DNA of 37,183 nt from Desulfocapsa sp. Lineage in GTDB: Bacteria > Desulfobacterota > Desulfobulbia > Desulfobulbales > Desulfocapsaceae. Shown one piece after another: positions 1 through 8,133 of the stretch. The position numbers and the translations under genes are program-made. Position 1 is the first letter of the stretch, and every line of letters starts with the position of its first letter. The notes under the pieces are model-generated. The model worked only from the letters and a program-made list of their open reading frames with translations, searched no databases and was not told the origin of the DNA. The DNA is taken from NCBI GenBank assembly GCA_013792135.1, contig VMSP01000115.1:1-37183 (forward strand), given 5' to 3'.

Positions 1-35
1 ACCAGATCGGAAAATCTTTTTATAAATTCTTTCAT
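1..35 (-). CDS. Partial CDS, N-terminus only, runs off left edge
   Basis: On the minus strand an AGGAGG-type ribosome binding site is followed after about six bases by an ATG at 35-33. The reading frame continues to the window edge as MKEFIKRFSDL. Only 11 full codons are visible, so the product cannot be named. The pattern of a basic amphipathic start followed by K/R-R-F-x-D resembles the N-terminus of PspA/IM30 proteins, but this is a guess from very few residues. The strong ribosome binding site is the main reason to call a gene. Confidence 0.5.
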   Translation of the reverse strand, partial: MKEFIKRFSDL

Positions 36-142
36 GAGCTGCCTCCTGTTGTATTGAAATTTGTGAGGATCTTTCATTATACAACAGTGGCGGCTCATAT
101 TGTTCGATCATTTGGGTTGCGGGCGGTTAGCCCGCTTTGGAA

Positions 143-523
143 TTATGAATTCTTTGGTCCTTTTTTGCTGGAAAATTGCAACAGCTTACCCTTCTTTTCT
201 ATTTTCTGCGGTGACAGGCATTGGGCGCAGCCTTTACAACTCTTGACCATACTCTGGATTCGTTGGATTAAGGTCGAACGACATTGAGGGCAGAGTTGAA
301 GGATGATCTCCTGGTAGATGTCATCAAGAAGCTCTTGTTCCTCCGCTGTTGCGATGTCAGCCAGGGCCTGAGCTATAATCTTGTCAGGGTATTTCAGCTC
401 AGATAGAGATTGGTCCTTGCTGGCAATAATTTCGGTACGGCAATGATAAAAGATATCTCCTTCTTGGATGGTTATGCCGCAGGAGTCACATGTACGGGTG
501 CTGATATCTGGTATGTCGGTCAT
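143..523 (-). CDS. Small zinc-ribbon-like hypothetical protein (126 aa)
   Basis: I do not recognise this protein as a named family. It has an N-terminal C-D-S-C pair near residues 13-16 and a C-P-Q-C pair near residues 78-81, an arrangement typical of a split zinc ribbon. A further C-K-G-C-A-Q-C cluster lies near residues 95-101, and the tail is basic. There is no signal peptide or membrane segment, so it is probably cytoplasmic. Its ATG overlaps the TGA of the upstream amidohydrolase gene as ATGA, so the two are very likely translationally coupled and co-transcribed. Function is unknown; metal binding is inferred from cysteine spacing only. Confidence 0.7.
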   Translation of the reverse strand: MTDIPDISTRTCDSCGITIQEGDIFYHCRTEIIASKDQSLSELKYPDKIIAQALADIATAEEQELLDDIYQEIILQLCPQCRSTLIQRIQSMVKSCKGCAQCLSPQKIEKKGKLLQFSSKKGPKNS

Positions 524-1305
524 AGAAGGAGCCTCTGAGCATTTTGTCCAAGAATGCTGTGTAAACGTTCTGTGTTAAGATTAAATTTTTCAAGTCGCTG
601 AATGGCGGCCAATTGATCATCCCAGGGTGAATCCGTACCAAAGAGAAGATAGTTGGCCGGATGATTGTTCAGCATCCTGGCGGATTGTTTGGGTGGAAGA
701 TAGGAGAGAGCAAAAGAGATTTCCATAAAAATTTCTTTACCGATAAGTATTTCTTCTACTTCTTCCCAGTTGTCCCAACCGCCAAAATGGGTGGTGATGA
801 GCCTGAGATCGGGGAACCGATTTTTAATCGTCAGAATCTGGGCGGGATCAGCCCGTCGTGTCCGCGGAAAGGCAATATCGTATCCACAATGGACAACCAG
901 AAGCATCCCTGTCTCTGACAAGGCCTCATAGAGGGGAGTGAGTCGCTCCTCGTCCAGGAAAAAATCTTGATAGTAAGGGTGCATCTTGATTCCACTAAAT
1001 CCCTCACTTTTGAGCCTGAAGACCCGGGCCACAGCATCGGTATCGGCCGGATGAATTGAGGGGAGCGGGATAAGACGCGGGGATTGGATAGCAGTAGACC
1101 ATGCAAGAATAGGTTCAAATTGGGCCGGGCGAGTGGCGATGGAACAGATAATGCTGGTATTGATTCCAGCCCGGTCCATGGAGGCTAGCAAAGAATCAAC
1201 TGTTCCCTGGGTATGGGCTGTAACCTTACCTTCTTTTGCAAGAGCTGGAATGGCTTTGGCGGCCACATTGTCAGGGAAGGCATGGGTGTGAAAGTCGATA
1301 ATCAT
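520..1305 (-). CDS. Amidohydrolase-2 family metal-dependent hydrolase (TIM barrel)
   Basis: The 261-residue protein carries the sequence pattern of the PF04909-type amidohydrolases. It has an N-terminal D-F-H-T-H metal motif at about residues 4-8, a K-M-H strand near residue 107, V-V-H-C-G near 136, T-T-H-F-G near 171 and a C-terminal F-G-T-D-S-P-W motif that supplies the last metal-binding Asp. The family includes decarboxylases and hydrolases acting on small aromatic or carboxylated substrates, so the substrate cannot be assigned here. No signal peptide is seen, which suggests a cytoplasmic location. The downstream zinc-ribbon gene overlaps its stop codon. The start is the first ATG of the frame; the ribosome binding site in front is weak. 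Confidence 0.85.
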   Translation of the reverse strand: MIIDFHTHAFPDNVAAKAIPALAKEGKVTAHTQGTVDSLLASMDRAGINTSIICSIATRPAQFEPILAWSTAIQSPRLIPLPSIHPADTDAVARVFRLKSEGFSGIKMHPYYQDFFLDEERLTPLYEALSETGMLLVVHCGYDIAFPRTRRADPAQILTIKNRFPDLRLITTHFGGWDNWEEVEEILIGKEIFMEISFALSYLPPKQSARMLNNHPANYLLFGTDSPWDDQLAAIQRLEKFNLNTERLHSILGQNAQRLLL

Positions 1306-1400
1306 AATCTGTCTTACTGAGTTGGAGGCACAAAAGTGTTGTTCAGGTCTTAACTACCATCTATACTGTCTGCATATCTCATTTGGCAAATTAATTATTC

Positions 1401-2243
1401 ATGACTGTAAAAGAGAGTATGATTTCTGTCCCTGGAAAACAGCAGCTCAACTGGAGAAGGGTTCTCCAATCTCCACTCTATGATGTCGGTCAGTTTATTC
1501 TGCTAATCATTCTTCTCTTCTGGTTTTTTGCCAATAGTTTTGAACAGATTGGCTACAACTGGTAATGGTTTCAAATTCCCCGCTATTTGTACACCTGTGA
1601 TGAGCGTGGTTTTGTCATCGGTCCTTTACTGTAGGGGCTGAAAGTAACGTTGCAGATATCAGCTGTCAGTATGATTCTGTCATTTTGGGTCGGATTGGTA
1701 ACAGCTTTACTGTGATTATCCAGTTCCACGGTGGCTCGGTCGGTGGCAAGGGTCTATCTTGAGGTGAGTCGTAATACGCCACTACTGATTCAGCTCTTTT
1801 TTATATATTTTGTTATGGGACCGATTCTGGGGATTGATCGCTTCTTTGCCGCAGTGCTGGCCCTAAGCCTTTTTGAAGGGGCCTATGTCTCTGAGATTAT
1901 TCGTTCCGGGATTATCTCAATTCAACGCGGTCAGTGGGAAGCGGCTTTCAGTATTGGTCTGAATCGCTGGTCTACCTATCGCTTGATCATCCTGCCGCAA
2001 GCCCTGCGTCGAATTCTGCCACCATTGACGAACCAGGCAATTTCGTTGATCAAGGATTCCTCTCTGGTCAGCGTAATTGCGATCTACGACCTGACCATGC
2101 AGGCCCAGGCCCTTATCTCTGAGACTTTTTTTACGTTTGAACTCTGGTTTGTAGTGGCACTTATGTATCTGGTGATAACTATGATTCTTTCATGTTGCGT
2201 TACGCTTCTGGAAAATAAGATGAAGCGGTCTAATTCTAATTGA
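1401..2243 (+). pseudogene. Polar amino-acid ABC transporter permease, HisM-type, with three in-frame nonsense codons
   Basis: Reading from ATG 1401 in one unbroken frame gives a complete HisM/GltJ-type inner-membrane permease. It has an N-terminal hydrophobic segment, then the family's NW-x-WF-x-IPRYL region, the V-x-L-E-V-x-R-N-T-P-L-L-I-Q segment and the cytoplasmic EAA loop (Q-W-E-A-A near 1932-1946). The frame is interrupted by TAA at 1563, TAG at 1632 and TGA at 1713, with no frameshift. By comparison with the family these replace Gln, Gln and Arg, so each can be explained by one C-to-T change (CAA, CAG, CGA). The 3' part from GTG 1731 remains open and could give a truncated protein. 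It is followed eight bases later by an intact binding-protein gene. Confidence 0.85.
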
Positions 2244-2250
2244 GGAGAAA

Positions 2251-3084
2251 ATGAAAAAAATAAAATGGATAACCTCATTGATGATCGGTGTATTAGTACT
2301 GCTTTCAAACCTTTCGACCTCTTATGCAGATAATCTACAGCAGGCACTCAACCGGGAATCTACTGTGGATAAGATAATGCGTAGCGGTATACTGCGTGTG
2401 GGCATGGACACCTTCCTTCCTTGGGCGGTGACAGGTAAGGATGGCAAGCTGGTGGGGTTTGAGATTGATGTTGCCACACGTCTGGCCGAAGACATGGGGG
2501 TAAAGGTGGAGTTTGTTCCTACCAAATGGGCTGGTATTATTCCGGCCCTGTTGATTGGCAAGTTTGATGTAATAATTGGCGGTATGGGCATTACCACCCA
2601 GCGGGCGCTCAAGGTAAATTTTACTCTTCCCTATGATTATTCAGGCATGGCGATTGTGGCCCATAAGAAAAAAGCTGCTGGTTTTCATTCTCTGGAGGAC
2701 TTTAACAAGGAGGAGGTGGAGATAGCCTGTAAGCTGGGGACAACTGCAGTGGCTGCGGCCAAAAAATATATCCCCAAAGCCAAATTACGCTTGTTTGATG
2801 ATGAGTCCCAGGCGTATCAGGAGCTGCGCAACGGAAATGTCCATGCTGTCGTGGGATCAGTTCCCAGGACGGCCTATGAGGCCCTGCAATATCCGGAAAC
2901 CATGTTTCTTCCCTTAAGCGCACCATTCACCAGAGAACCGATTGGTTTTGCCGTACGAAAGGGAGATTTTGATACCCTTACGTTTTTTAACAACTGGATT
3001 ACCATCGTCCAAAATGAGGGTTGGCTGGAAGAGCGACATCAATACTGGTTCGGGACCAGAGATTGGGCCCATCTGGCTGAATAG
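2251..3084 (+). CDS. Periplasmic polar amino-acid-binding protein of ABC transporter
   Basis: This is a 277-residue SBP_bac_3-type solute-binding protein. An N-terminal signal peptide (basic KKIK, hydrophobic core, cleavage near the A-D at residues 26-27) points to the periplasm. The typical features are visible: G-x-L-R-V-G-M at about 47-52, F-L-P-W, G-x-x-V-G-F-E-I-D-V-A near 66-76, and the domain-2 G-T-T-A segment near 164. A strong ribosome binding site (GAGGAGA) precedes ATG 2251. It sits between two damaged permease genes and no ATPase gene is nearby, so it is probably non-functional as a transporter component here, or serves permeases encoded elsewhere. The open frame itself shows no damage. 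Confidence 0.9.
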   Translation: MKKIKWITSLMIGVLVLLSNLSTSYADNLQQALNRESTVDKIMRSGILRVGMDTFLPWAVTGKDGKLVGFEIDVATRLAEDMGVKVEFVPTKWAGIIPALLIGKFDVIIGGMGITTQRALKVNFTLPYDYSGMAIVAHKKKAAGFHSLEDFNKEEVEIACKLGTTAVAAAKKYIPKAKLRLFDDESQAYQELRNGNVHAVVGSVPRTAYEALQYPETMFLPLSAPFTREPIGFAVRKGDFDTLTFFNNWITIVQNEGWLEERHQYWFGTRDWAHLAE

Positions 3085-3113
3085 TCGCTTTTAAATCGAT
3101 ATTTACGCTAATC

Positions 3114-4007
3114 ATGTATCATCACACCTCTCTTGTTGTGCGGAAATATTCTCCTTGAGACCGTGGTGAGCTGTGTTGTTCTGGCCTGTGTCACTGCGCT
3201 TGCGTATCGGATAACCGTTACCATACACTACCGCTTGAACTGGGGAGTTATTCCGCAGTATCTGTTCCATTATGATCCAGATCAGGGGAGGTGGGTAGCT
3301 AATATCCTGGTTACCGGGTTATGGACCACGATCAGGTTGAGCATCTGGTCCAGTCTGCTGGCGGCTGCTTTCGGTTTGTTCATGGGGGTCATGCGGACGA
3401 TGGATCGGCTTTTTTTCCGTCTTGTCAGCCTGAGTTATGTCGAGCTTATCCGTAATATTCCTCCATTGGTGCTGGTCTTTATCTTTTATTTTTTTGTCAG
3501 TGATCAGATTATGCCCATATTGGGAGTGGATGAATTTATTAGGGGACGGACACCAGTTGTACAGAAGTGGCTGGCAATTCTGGTTGCCTCTCCTGCTCTT
3601 TTTACCTCTTTTGTGTCAGGTGTTATTACTGTAGCCCTTTTTCAGGGGGCCTACATTGCCGAGATTGTTCGAGCTGGTATTCAGTCCCTGAAAAAGGGCA
3701 GTGGGAGGCTTCGGCCAGTCTGAGCCTTTCCTGGACCCAGCAGATGCGCCATATTATTCTTTCCCAAGCGGCGAGGCGGGTATTGCCACCTTTGGCGAAT
3801 GAATTTATTAACACCATAAAATATTCATCCATTGTTTCAGTTATTTCCATCCAGGAGCTCACCTTTCAAGGTCTGCAGGTGATGGCAGCAACCCAGGCCA
3901 CCATTGAGGTGTGGATTACCATCAGTGCGATCTATTTTTTTCTCTGTTTTTGTGTCTCACTTGCGGTACATAGATTAGAGAAATACATGGCCCGTACCGG
4001 TACTTGA
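3114..4007 (+). pseudogene. Polar amino-acid ABC transporter permease, frameshifted
   Basis: The second permease of the operon is split. The first frame (from about 3133) runs through three membrane segments to E-I-V-R-A-G-I-Q-S-L-K-K-G and then ends at 3723 in nonsense. The family's EAA loop continues in the next frame as G-Q-W-E-A-S-A-S-L from about 3697, to a normal C-terminus at 4007. Loss of one G in the run at about 3696-3698 explains this. A second shift may lie near the N-terminus: the ATG at 3114 reads M-Y-H-H-T-S-L-V-V-R-K-Y and stops after two more codons, while the permease frame begins one base over. No ATPase gene follows. A sequencing error is possible for a single indel, but the neighbouring permease is also broken. 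Confidence 0.8.
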
Positions 4008-4227
4008 TTGTGGCTTGCAGAGAGGTCGTTATTGGCAGGTGAGTTAAGCGCTTCGTCTTGTGTTCCTGTTGAATTCCTGCTACATTTTATTCGATGGTGG
4101 GCCTTTTTTCCATTGGGGTCAGATTAATGAACTTTTTAGAAATATTTATGCTGAAAACGATAGGTGCCGTGTGTATTGGTGAAGTGGCAGCTGTAGTTGA
4201 TTGCATGTCCATGTAATAGGATTTTTC
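4008..4227. other. Intergenic region without recognised signal
   Basis: These 220 bases separate the broken transporter operon from the OleA-like gene. I looked for coding frames, sigma-54 motifs, tRNA and clear terminators and saw none. A promoter for the following gene is expected here but I cannot locate it with confidence. Confidence 0.5.
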
Positions 4228-5268
4228 ATGCGTTATTCACATGTGTGTCTCCACACTTTTGGGTATGTACTACCGCCCATAATGGTCAGTTCTGAAGACT
4301 TGGAACGACGACTGGCTCCGGTTTATGAACGCCTTAAATTGCCTGTAGGCAGGCTGGAGATGATGAGTGGGATCAGGGAAAGACGTTTCTGGAATCCAGG
4401 CACCAGGCCCAGCCAGGGAGCTGTCCTTGCCGGGCGACAGGTTATGGAGAAGGCTGATCTTGCCCCCGATCAGATAGAGTGTCTGATTTTTACTTCTGTC
4501 TCAAGGGATATGATGGAGCCGGCAACGGCCTCTTTTGTTCATAACAGCCTGGGATTGTCTGAGAATTGTCTGCTGTTTGATCTGTCCAATGCCTGCCTTG
4601 GTTTTCTTGATGGTATGGTTGTTCTGGCCAATATGATTGAATTGGGGCAGGTTAAAAACGGCTTAATCGTGGCTGGAGAAACCGCGGAGGATTTGGTGGA
4701 TTCGACCATAGAGGCCTTATTGGCGGACCGGACCCTAACCCGCAAGAGCATTAAACCAGCCTTTGCCTCTTTGACCATCGGTTCCGGATCAGTGGCCCTT
4801 TATATGTGTCGGGCAGAAAATGAGATCCAGCCCTTGCGTTTGAGTCATGCTGCCTGGCGGGCCAATACGACACATTCCACTCTCTGTCAGGGCAGTCAGA
4901 GGGGAAGTGCGACAACGCTGATGAACACCGATTCTGAAGAACTGCTGCATCGAGGGGTGGAGACGGCGCTTATGACCTGGCAGGCCTTTTCCACAGAACC
5001 AGGCTGGCAAGCTGCGGATATTGACAGGTTTTTTTGTCATCAGGTCGGTTCTGCCCATGCCAGATTGCTTTTTGATTCTTTGGGGCTGGAAGCGGAAAAG
5101 AATTTTGAGACCTTGGCCCTTCTGGGCAATGTGGGGTCAGTCTCGGCTCCCATTACGCTGGCCATGGCAATCGAACAGGATGCCTTTCAACCGGGCCAGA
5201 GGGGTGCACTTTTAGGAATTGGCAGTGGTATTAATTCACTGATGCTAGGTGTTGACTGGGGAAAGTGA
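4228..5268 (+). CDS. OleA-like 3-oxoacyl-ACP synthase III family protein (thiolase fold)
   Basis: This 346-residue protein (from ATG 4228, chosen over TTG 4201 because family members start near this point) has the FabH/OleA architecture. The catalytic triad is visible as Cys123 in N-A-C-L-G-F, His271 in C-H-Q-V-G and Asn301 in G-N-V-G-S. Several stretches (S-x-S-R-D-x-x-E-P-A-T-A near 89-101, N-A-C-L-G-F-L-D-G-M, and L-L-G-I-G-S-G-I-N near the end) look more like OleA than FabH. OleA condenses two fatty acyl-CoAs head to head in long-chain olefin synthesis. The partner genes oleB, oleC and oleD are not in the window, so the product made here is uncertain. Its stop region overlaps the open frame of the AMMECR1 gene, suggesting one operon. 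Confidence 0.75.
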   Translation: MRYSHVCLHTFGYVLPPIMVSSEDLERRLAPVYERLKLPVGRLEMMSGIRERRFWNPGTRPSQGAVLAGRQVMEKADLAPDQIECLIFTSVSRDMMEPATASFVHNSLGLSENCLLFDLSNACLGFLDGMVVLANMIELGQVKNGLIVAGETAEDLVDSTIEALLADRTLTRKSIKPAFASLTIGSGSVALYMCRAENEIQPLRLSHAAWRANTTHSTLCQGSQRGSATTLMNTDSEELLHRGVETALMTWQAFSTEPGWQAADIDRFFCHQVGSAHARLLFDSLGLEAEKNFETLALLGNVGSVSAPITLAMAIEQDAFQPGQRGALLGIGSGINSLMLGVDWGK

Positions 5269-5306
5269 AACGAGCAGGGGTGGGATTCCGCCAAAAAAGA
5301 GGGATT

Positions 5307-5891
5307 ATGCAAGATCATATAACCGAAGATCAAGGGCGCTTTTTACTCCGATTGGCCCGGGAAACTATTGCCGAGAAACTTGGTAAGCAGTTGGGAAAAA
5401 GGCGCGATGTTGTTGATCCTGCCCTGCAGGTTGAGTGTGGAACCTTTGTGACCTTAAAGATCGGTGGCCAATTGCGGGGGTGTATCGGTAATCTGGAGCC
5501 AGTGGGCTCAATCTATGAAAGTATACGGCGTAATGCCTTAAATGCCGCCTTTCATGATTCTCGGTTCCCGGAACTCACCGTTGAAGAGTTGGCCAAGGTG
5601 CATATTGATATCTCCATCCTCACTCGGCCGCAAGCCCTGACTTATCGTGATGGCGCCGATCTTATTGCCAGACTGCGTCCTGGTATTGACGGGGTGATTT
5701 TGAGATTAGGCCGCTATAGTGCTACATTTTTACCCCAGGTCTGGGAACAGCTGCCACTGGCTGAGGAGTTTTTAGCCCATCTTTGCCGGAAGGCAGGTCT
5801 GTCTGAAATGGCCTGGCACGCTTTGCATCCTGAGGTTGAGACTTACCAGGTCCAATGTTTTGAAGAAGGAAAACGAGATGAAAGAGGTTAA
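5307..5891 (+). CDS. AMMECR1-domain protein (AmmeMemoRadiSam system A-like)
   Basis: The 194-residue protein matches the AMMECR1 family throughout. It has F-V-T-L-K-I-G-G-Q-L-R-G-C-I-G-N-L at about 49-65, then A-A-F-H-D-S-R-F near 83-90, I-D-I-S-I-L-T near 104-110, D-G-V-I-L-R near 131-136, and the C-terminal F-L-P-Q-V-W-E-Q segment. The R-G-C-I-G motif is the family's hallmark. ATG 5307 is preferred over GTG 5265 because a GAGGG site stands just upstream and the family starts near here. In many bacteria this protein is encoded next to Memo-like and radical SAM partners; neither is present here. Biochemical function is not established. The next gene overlaps its 3' end by 14 bases. Confidence 0.9.
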   Translation: MQDHITEDQGRFLLRLARETIAEKLGKQLGKRRDVVDPALQVECGTFVTLKIGGQLRGCIGNLEPVGSIYESIRRNALNAAFHDSRFPELTVEELAKVHIDISILTRPQALTYRDGADLIARLRPGIDGVILRLGRYSATFLPQVWEQLPLAEEFLAHLCRKAGLSEMAWHALHPEVETYQVQCFEEGKRDERG

Positions 5892-6519
5892 GCTCACTCC
5901 GGATCTGGTCGGTAGGGTGCGGCAGATCTATGAGGAGATGGAAAAAGCGTATGATCAGGTGGCCACACTGTTGCAGTTCAGTTGTGACGGCTGCCCTGAT
6001 AACTGTTGTGATTCCTATTTCCAGCACCATACCTTTGTCGAATGGGGGTATCTCTGGCTGGGATTTCGTCAGCTTCCTGAATCGCAACAGGAGGAGATTC
6101 TGAAACGCAGTCGCCTGTACATTGATGCCTGTGAGCAAGCCCTGGCCAGGAATGAACGCCCCCAGGTCGTGTGTCCCTTGAATGAAAAGGGGCGTTGTTG
6201 CCTCTATGCCCATCGTCTCATGGTCTGCAGGACGCACGGGGTCCCGGCCACGATGCAGAGGCCTGATGGTCAGCGGCTGAATTTCCCCGGTTGTTTCCGA
6301 TGTCAGGAGCTGGTTAAGCAAACATTTGCCCATGAGTCAGAGGCACCACGTGCGGAGCGAACAAAATTATTGCGTAGTTTGGCAATGATGGAAAATGAAT
6401 TGATGGATGGAAAGAGGCATCTCTATCCCAGGATACAATTGACCATTGCCCAGATGTTGGTCAAGGGTCCACCCAGTATTGCTGTACCTTATTGTGAACG
6501 GGAGAATGTTGCTGACTAA
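5878..6519 (+). CDS. YkgJ-family cysteine-cluster protein (putative zinc/iron-binding)
   Basis: The 213-residue protein contains the YkgJ/PF03692-type cysteine arrangement: C-D-G-C-P-D-N-C-C near residues 39-47, then C-P-L near 101, R-C-C-L-Y near 110-114, V-C-R-T-H-G near 122-127, and C-F-R-C near 147-150. Such proteins are thought to bind iron or zinc; the exact role is not known. ATG 5878 is chosen because it follows a GAAGGAAAAC ribosome binding site and matches the family start; it overlaps the upstream AMMECR1 stop, implying translational coupling. No membrane segment or export signal is seen. Confidence 0.85.
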   Translation: MKEVKLTPDLVGRVRQIYEEMEKAYDQVATLLQFSCDGCPDNCCDSYFQHHTFVEWGYLWLGFRQLPESQQEEILKRSRLYIDACEQALARNERPQVVCPLNEKGRCCLYAHRLMVCRTHGVPATMQRPDGQRLNFPGCFRCQELVKQTFAHESEAPRAERTKLLRSLAMMENELMDGKRHLYPRIQLTIAQMLVKGPPSIAVPYCERENVAD

Positions 6520-6559
6520 AAGCTTGGACGCGGAAAAGGGTATTTCTTGTGAGAGGGTA

Positions 6560-6808
6560 TTAAAAGAGCATTTCCGAAAATCGTTGATGAAAGGCGGTGA
6601 GGTCTTCTTCGCATTCTCCGCAGATAAGCCTGACGGGGCCTAGAATCTGAGAGCTATCTTCTTCAGGGGTGAAACTTCCATCAGGGTTCTGGATATAATG
6701 AGTAGTGAGGATTACATTTTCAGCAACTTCAAAAAAATCTTCATCATTACCGCAAGATGGACAAGAGATCAGATTGACAGTTGCGGGACGATCTTTTTTA
6801 CTCTGCAT
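6560..6808 (-). CDS. Small zinc-ribbon hypothetical protein (82 aa)
   Basis: I do not recognise a named family. The 82 residues include C-P-S-C at about 16-19 and C-G-E-C at about 63-66, spaced as in a zinc ribbon, within an acidic, otherwise unremarkable sequence. It is convergent with the YkgJ-type gene, from which it is separated by 40 bases with no clear terminator. It lies downstream of the M23 peptidase on the same strand, separated by about 94 bases in the order M23 then this gene. A small metal-binding cytoplasmic protein is the most that can be said. Confidence 0.6.
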   Translation of the reverse strand: MQSKKDRPATVNLISCPSCGNDEDFFEVAENVILTTHYIQNPDGSFTPEEDSSQILGPVRLICGECEEDLTAFHQRFSEMLF

Positions 6809-6902
6809 AGTGTGTTAATAGTATTTGATGGATGACAGACTATCTTTGGCAGAAAGTGAGGGCAGGAGGATAATCCAACCTTTCTGTTAGAATAGATTTG
6901 TT

Positions 6903-7910
6903 TTAATTGATTGTAGAAGCAGTCGGTGAGATTTTCTTTTTAATTTTGACTATCACTGCACTGATTTTAGAAAAGGTACTTTGCAAGGATGTCTTTGAGG
7001 AGGGAGCGGAAACGATTTTGGAGAGATTTGCTGTTTGCATAAAGGCCACAGGATTGATTGGCTGTCCTTTCACGCAGAGTTCATAATGAAGGTGTGCGCC
7101 GGTTGATCGACCGCTGCTTCCAACTAGGCCGATAACCTGCCCTCGTTTAACCTTAATACCTTTTTTAACTTTAATTTCCTGAAGATGGGCGAAATGGGTG
7201 GTGAAACCGTTTCCATGTTGGATCTCAATAAAATTGCCGAAGTCCCCATTATAACTGGCTTGGATGATCGTACCATCTGCCGTGGCGAATATTTTTTCTC
7301 CACGTTTGGCTTGCATGTCCACTCCGGCATGAAAACCTTTTTTACCGTTGACCGGATCCTCTCTGTAGCCAAAAGGAGAGCTTATTGGGCCAGAAAGAGG
7401 ACGTCCTAAAGGGGTACGACGCAGGATGTCAAGATTCTTGTCGGTACGAAGAAGTAGATCTTCCTGCACGGATTCAGAGGGGATAAAAGGACCACCACTG
7501 TTTGCTGTGGTTTTGTGTTTTTTTATTTTCACCCCGATATTCTTCATGATATCTTCAATAAGTTGATTCCGCTTATGGAATTCAACCAGGGTTTTATTAA
7601 CCAACTCTTCTTTCTCTGCCTGAAACATCGCTGTTTGAGATGTGGTCTGGGAAAGAAGATCATCAATCCGGTCAGCGTAATTCCGACTTTCCTGCGTGCT
7701 CTCGATCAGCTTGAGACTCATGGCGGAAACTTGCGCATTCAGGTTACTGTTTTCAACGAAAAGACGAGTGGTAATGATGGCGCCAACAACAGCGGCACAG
7801 ATAAGGCCAACACTGAGAGCAAGGCCAAATTTAAGCTTTTTTCTAGAAAGAAGGATCGTTCGGGCCTTTTCTTTGGCCCCGGTAACGATGATATGGATAT
7901 GGTCACTCAT
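6903..7910 (-). CDS. Membrane-anchored M23 (LytM-type) peptidoglycan endopeptidase-like protein
   Basis: The 335-residue protein has a short cytoplasmic N-terminus, one membrane segment at about 28-50, a coiled-coil-like stretch at about 55-125 and an M23 domain at about 180-290. All expected zinc ligands are present: H194 and D198 in H-A-G-V-D, and H275 in the H-L-H motif (273-275). This argues for an active metallo-endopeptidase in the periplasm, unlike the degenerate EnvC/NlpD group. The coiled coil suggests an activator or partner-binding role in cell-wall growth or division. The C-terminus is a basic Ser/Lys-rich extension. It is transcribed divergently from uup. Confidence 0.9.
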   Translation of the reverse strand: MSDHIHIIVTGAKEKARTILLSRKKLKFGLALSVGLICAAVVGAIITTRLFVENSNLNAQVSAMSLKLIESTQESRNYADRIDDLLSQTTSQTAMFQAEKEELVNKTLVEFHKRNQLIEDIMKNIGVKIKKHKTTANSGGPFIPSESVQEDLLLRTDKNLDILRRTPLGRPLSGPISSPFGYREDPVNGKKGFHAGVDMQAKRGEKIFATADGTIIQASYNGDFGNFIEIQHGNGFTTHFAHLQEIKVKKGIKVKRGQVIGLVGSSGRSTGAHLHYELCVKGQPINPVAFMQTANLSKIVSAPSSKTSLQSTFSKISAVIVKIKKKISPTASTIN

Positions 7911-8133
7911 TGCGGTTTGTCCGGATTGATTGTATAAAAGAGCTTTGCGGCATATGAAAACTGTCGAGAATAGTTCTCTTTTGGTACAATTTTAACATTT
8001 ATCTGGATTGTTATAACCGCGGCTTTCGGAATAATCAATAAAAAATCCACCCTGTTCTTTCGTTGATGGCTTTTCCATCTCTTTAATCAAATTTGTTTAA
8101 CGCCTTCCGGGCGTGAACCAGCACTTATCTTTT
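7911..8133. promoter_or_regulatory. Divergent intergenic region between M23 gene and uup
   Basis: This 223-base AT-rich stretch must contain the promoters of two divergently transcribed genes. A small hairpin, ACGCC-TTCCG-GGCGT, lies at about 8100-8114, just before the uup start. No convincing -35/-10 pair or sigma-54 motif could be fixed by eye. Confidence 0.4.

Noticed and set aside
5722-6333. Minus-strand open frame (203 codons) opposite AMMECR1 and YkgJ-type genes
   Set aside because: It overlaps two recognised conserved genes and has no recognisable motif.
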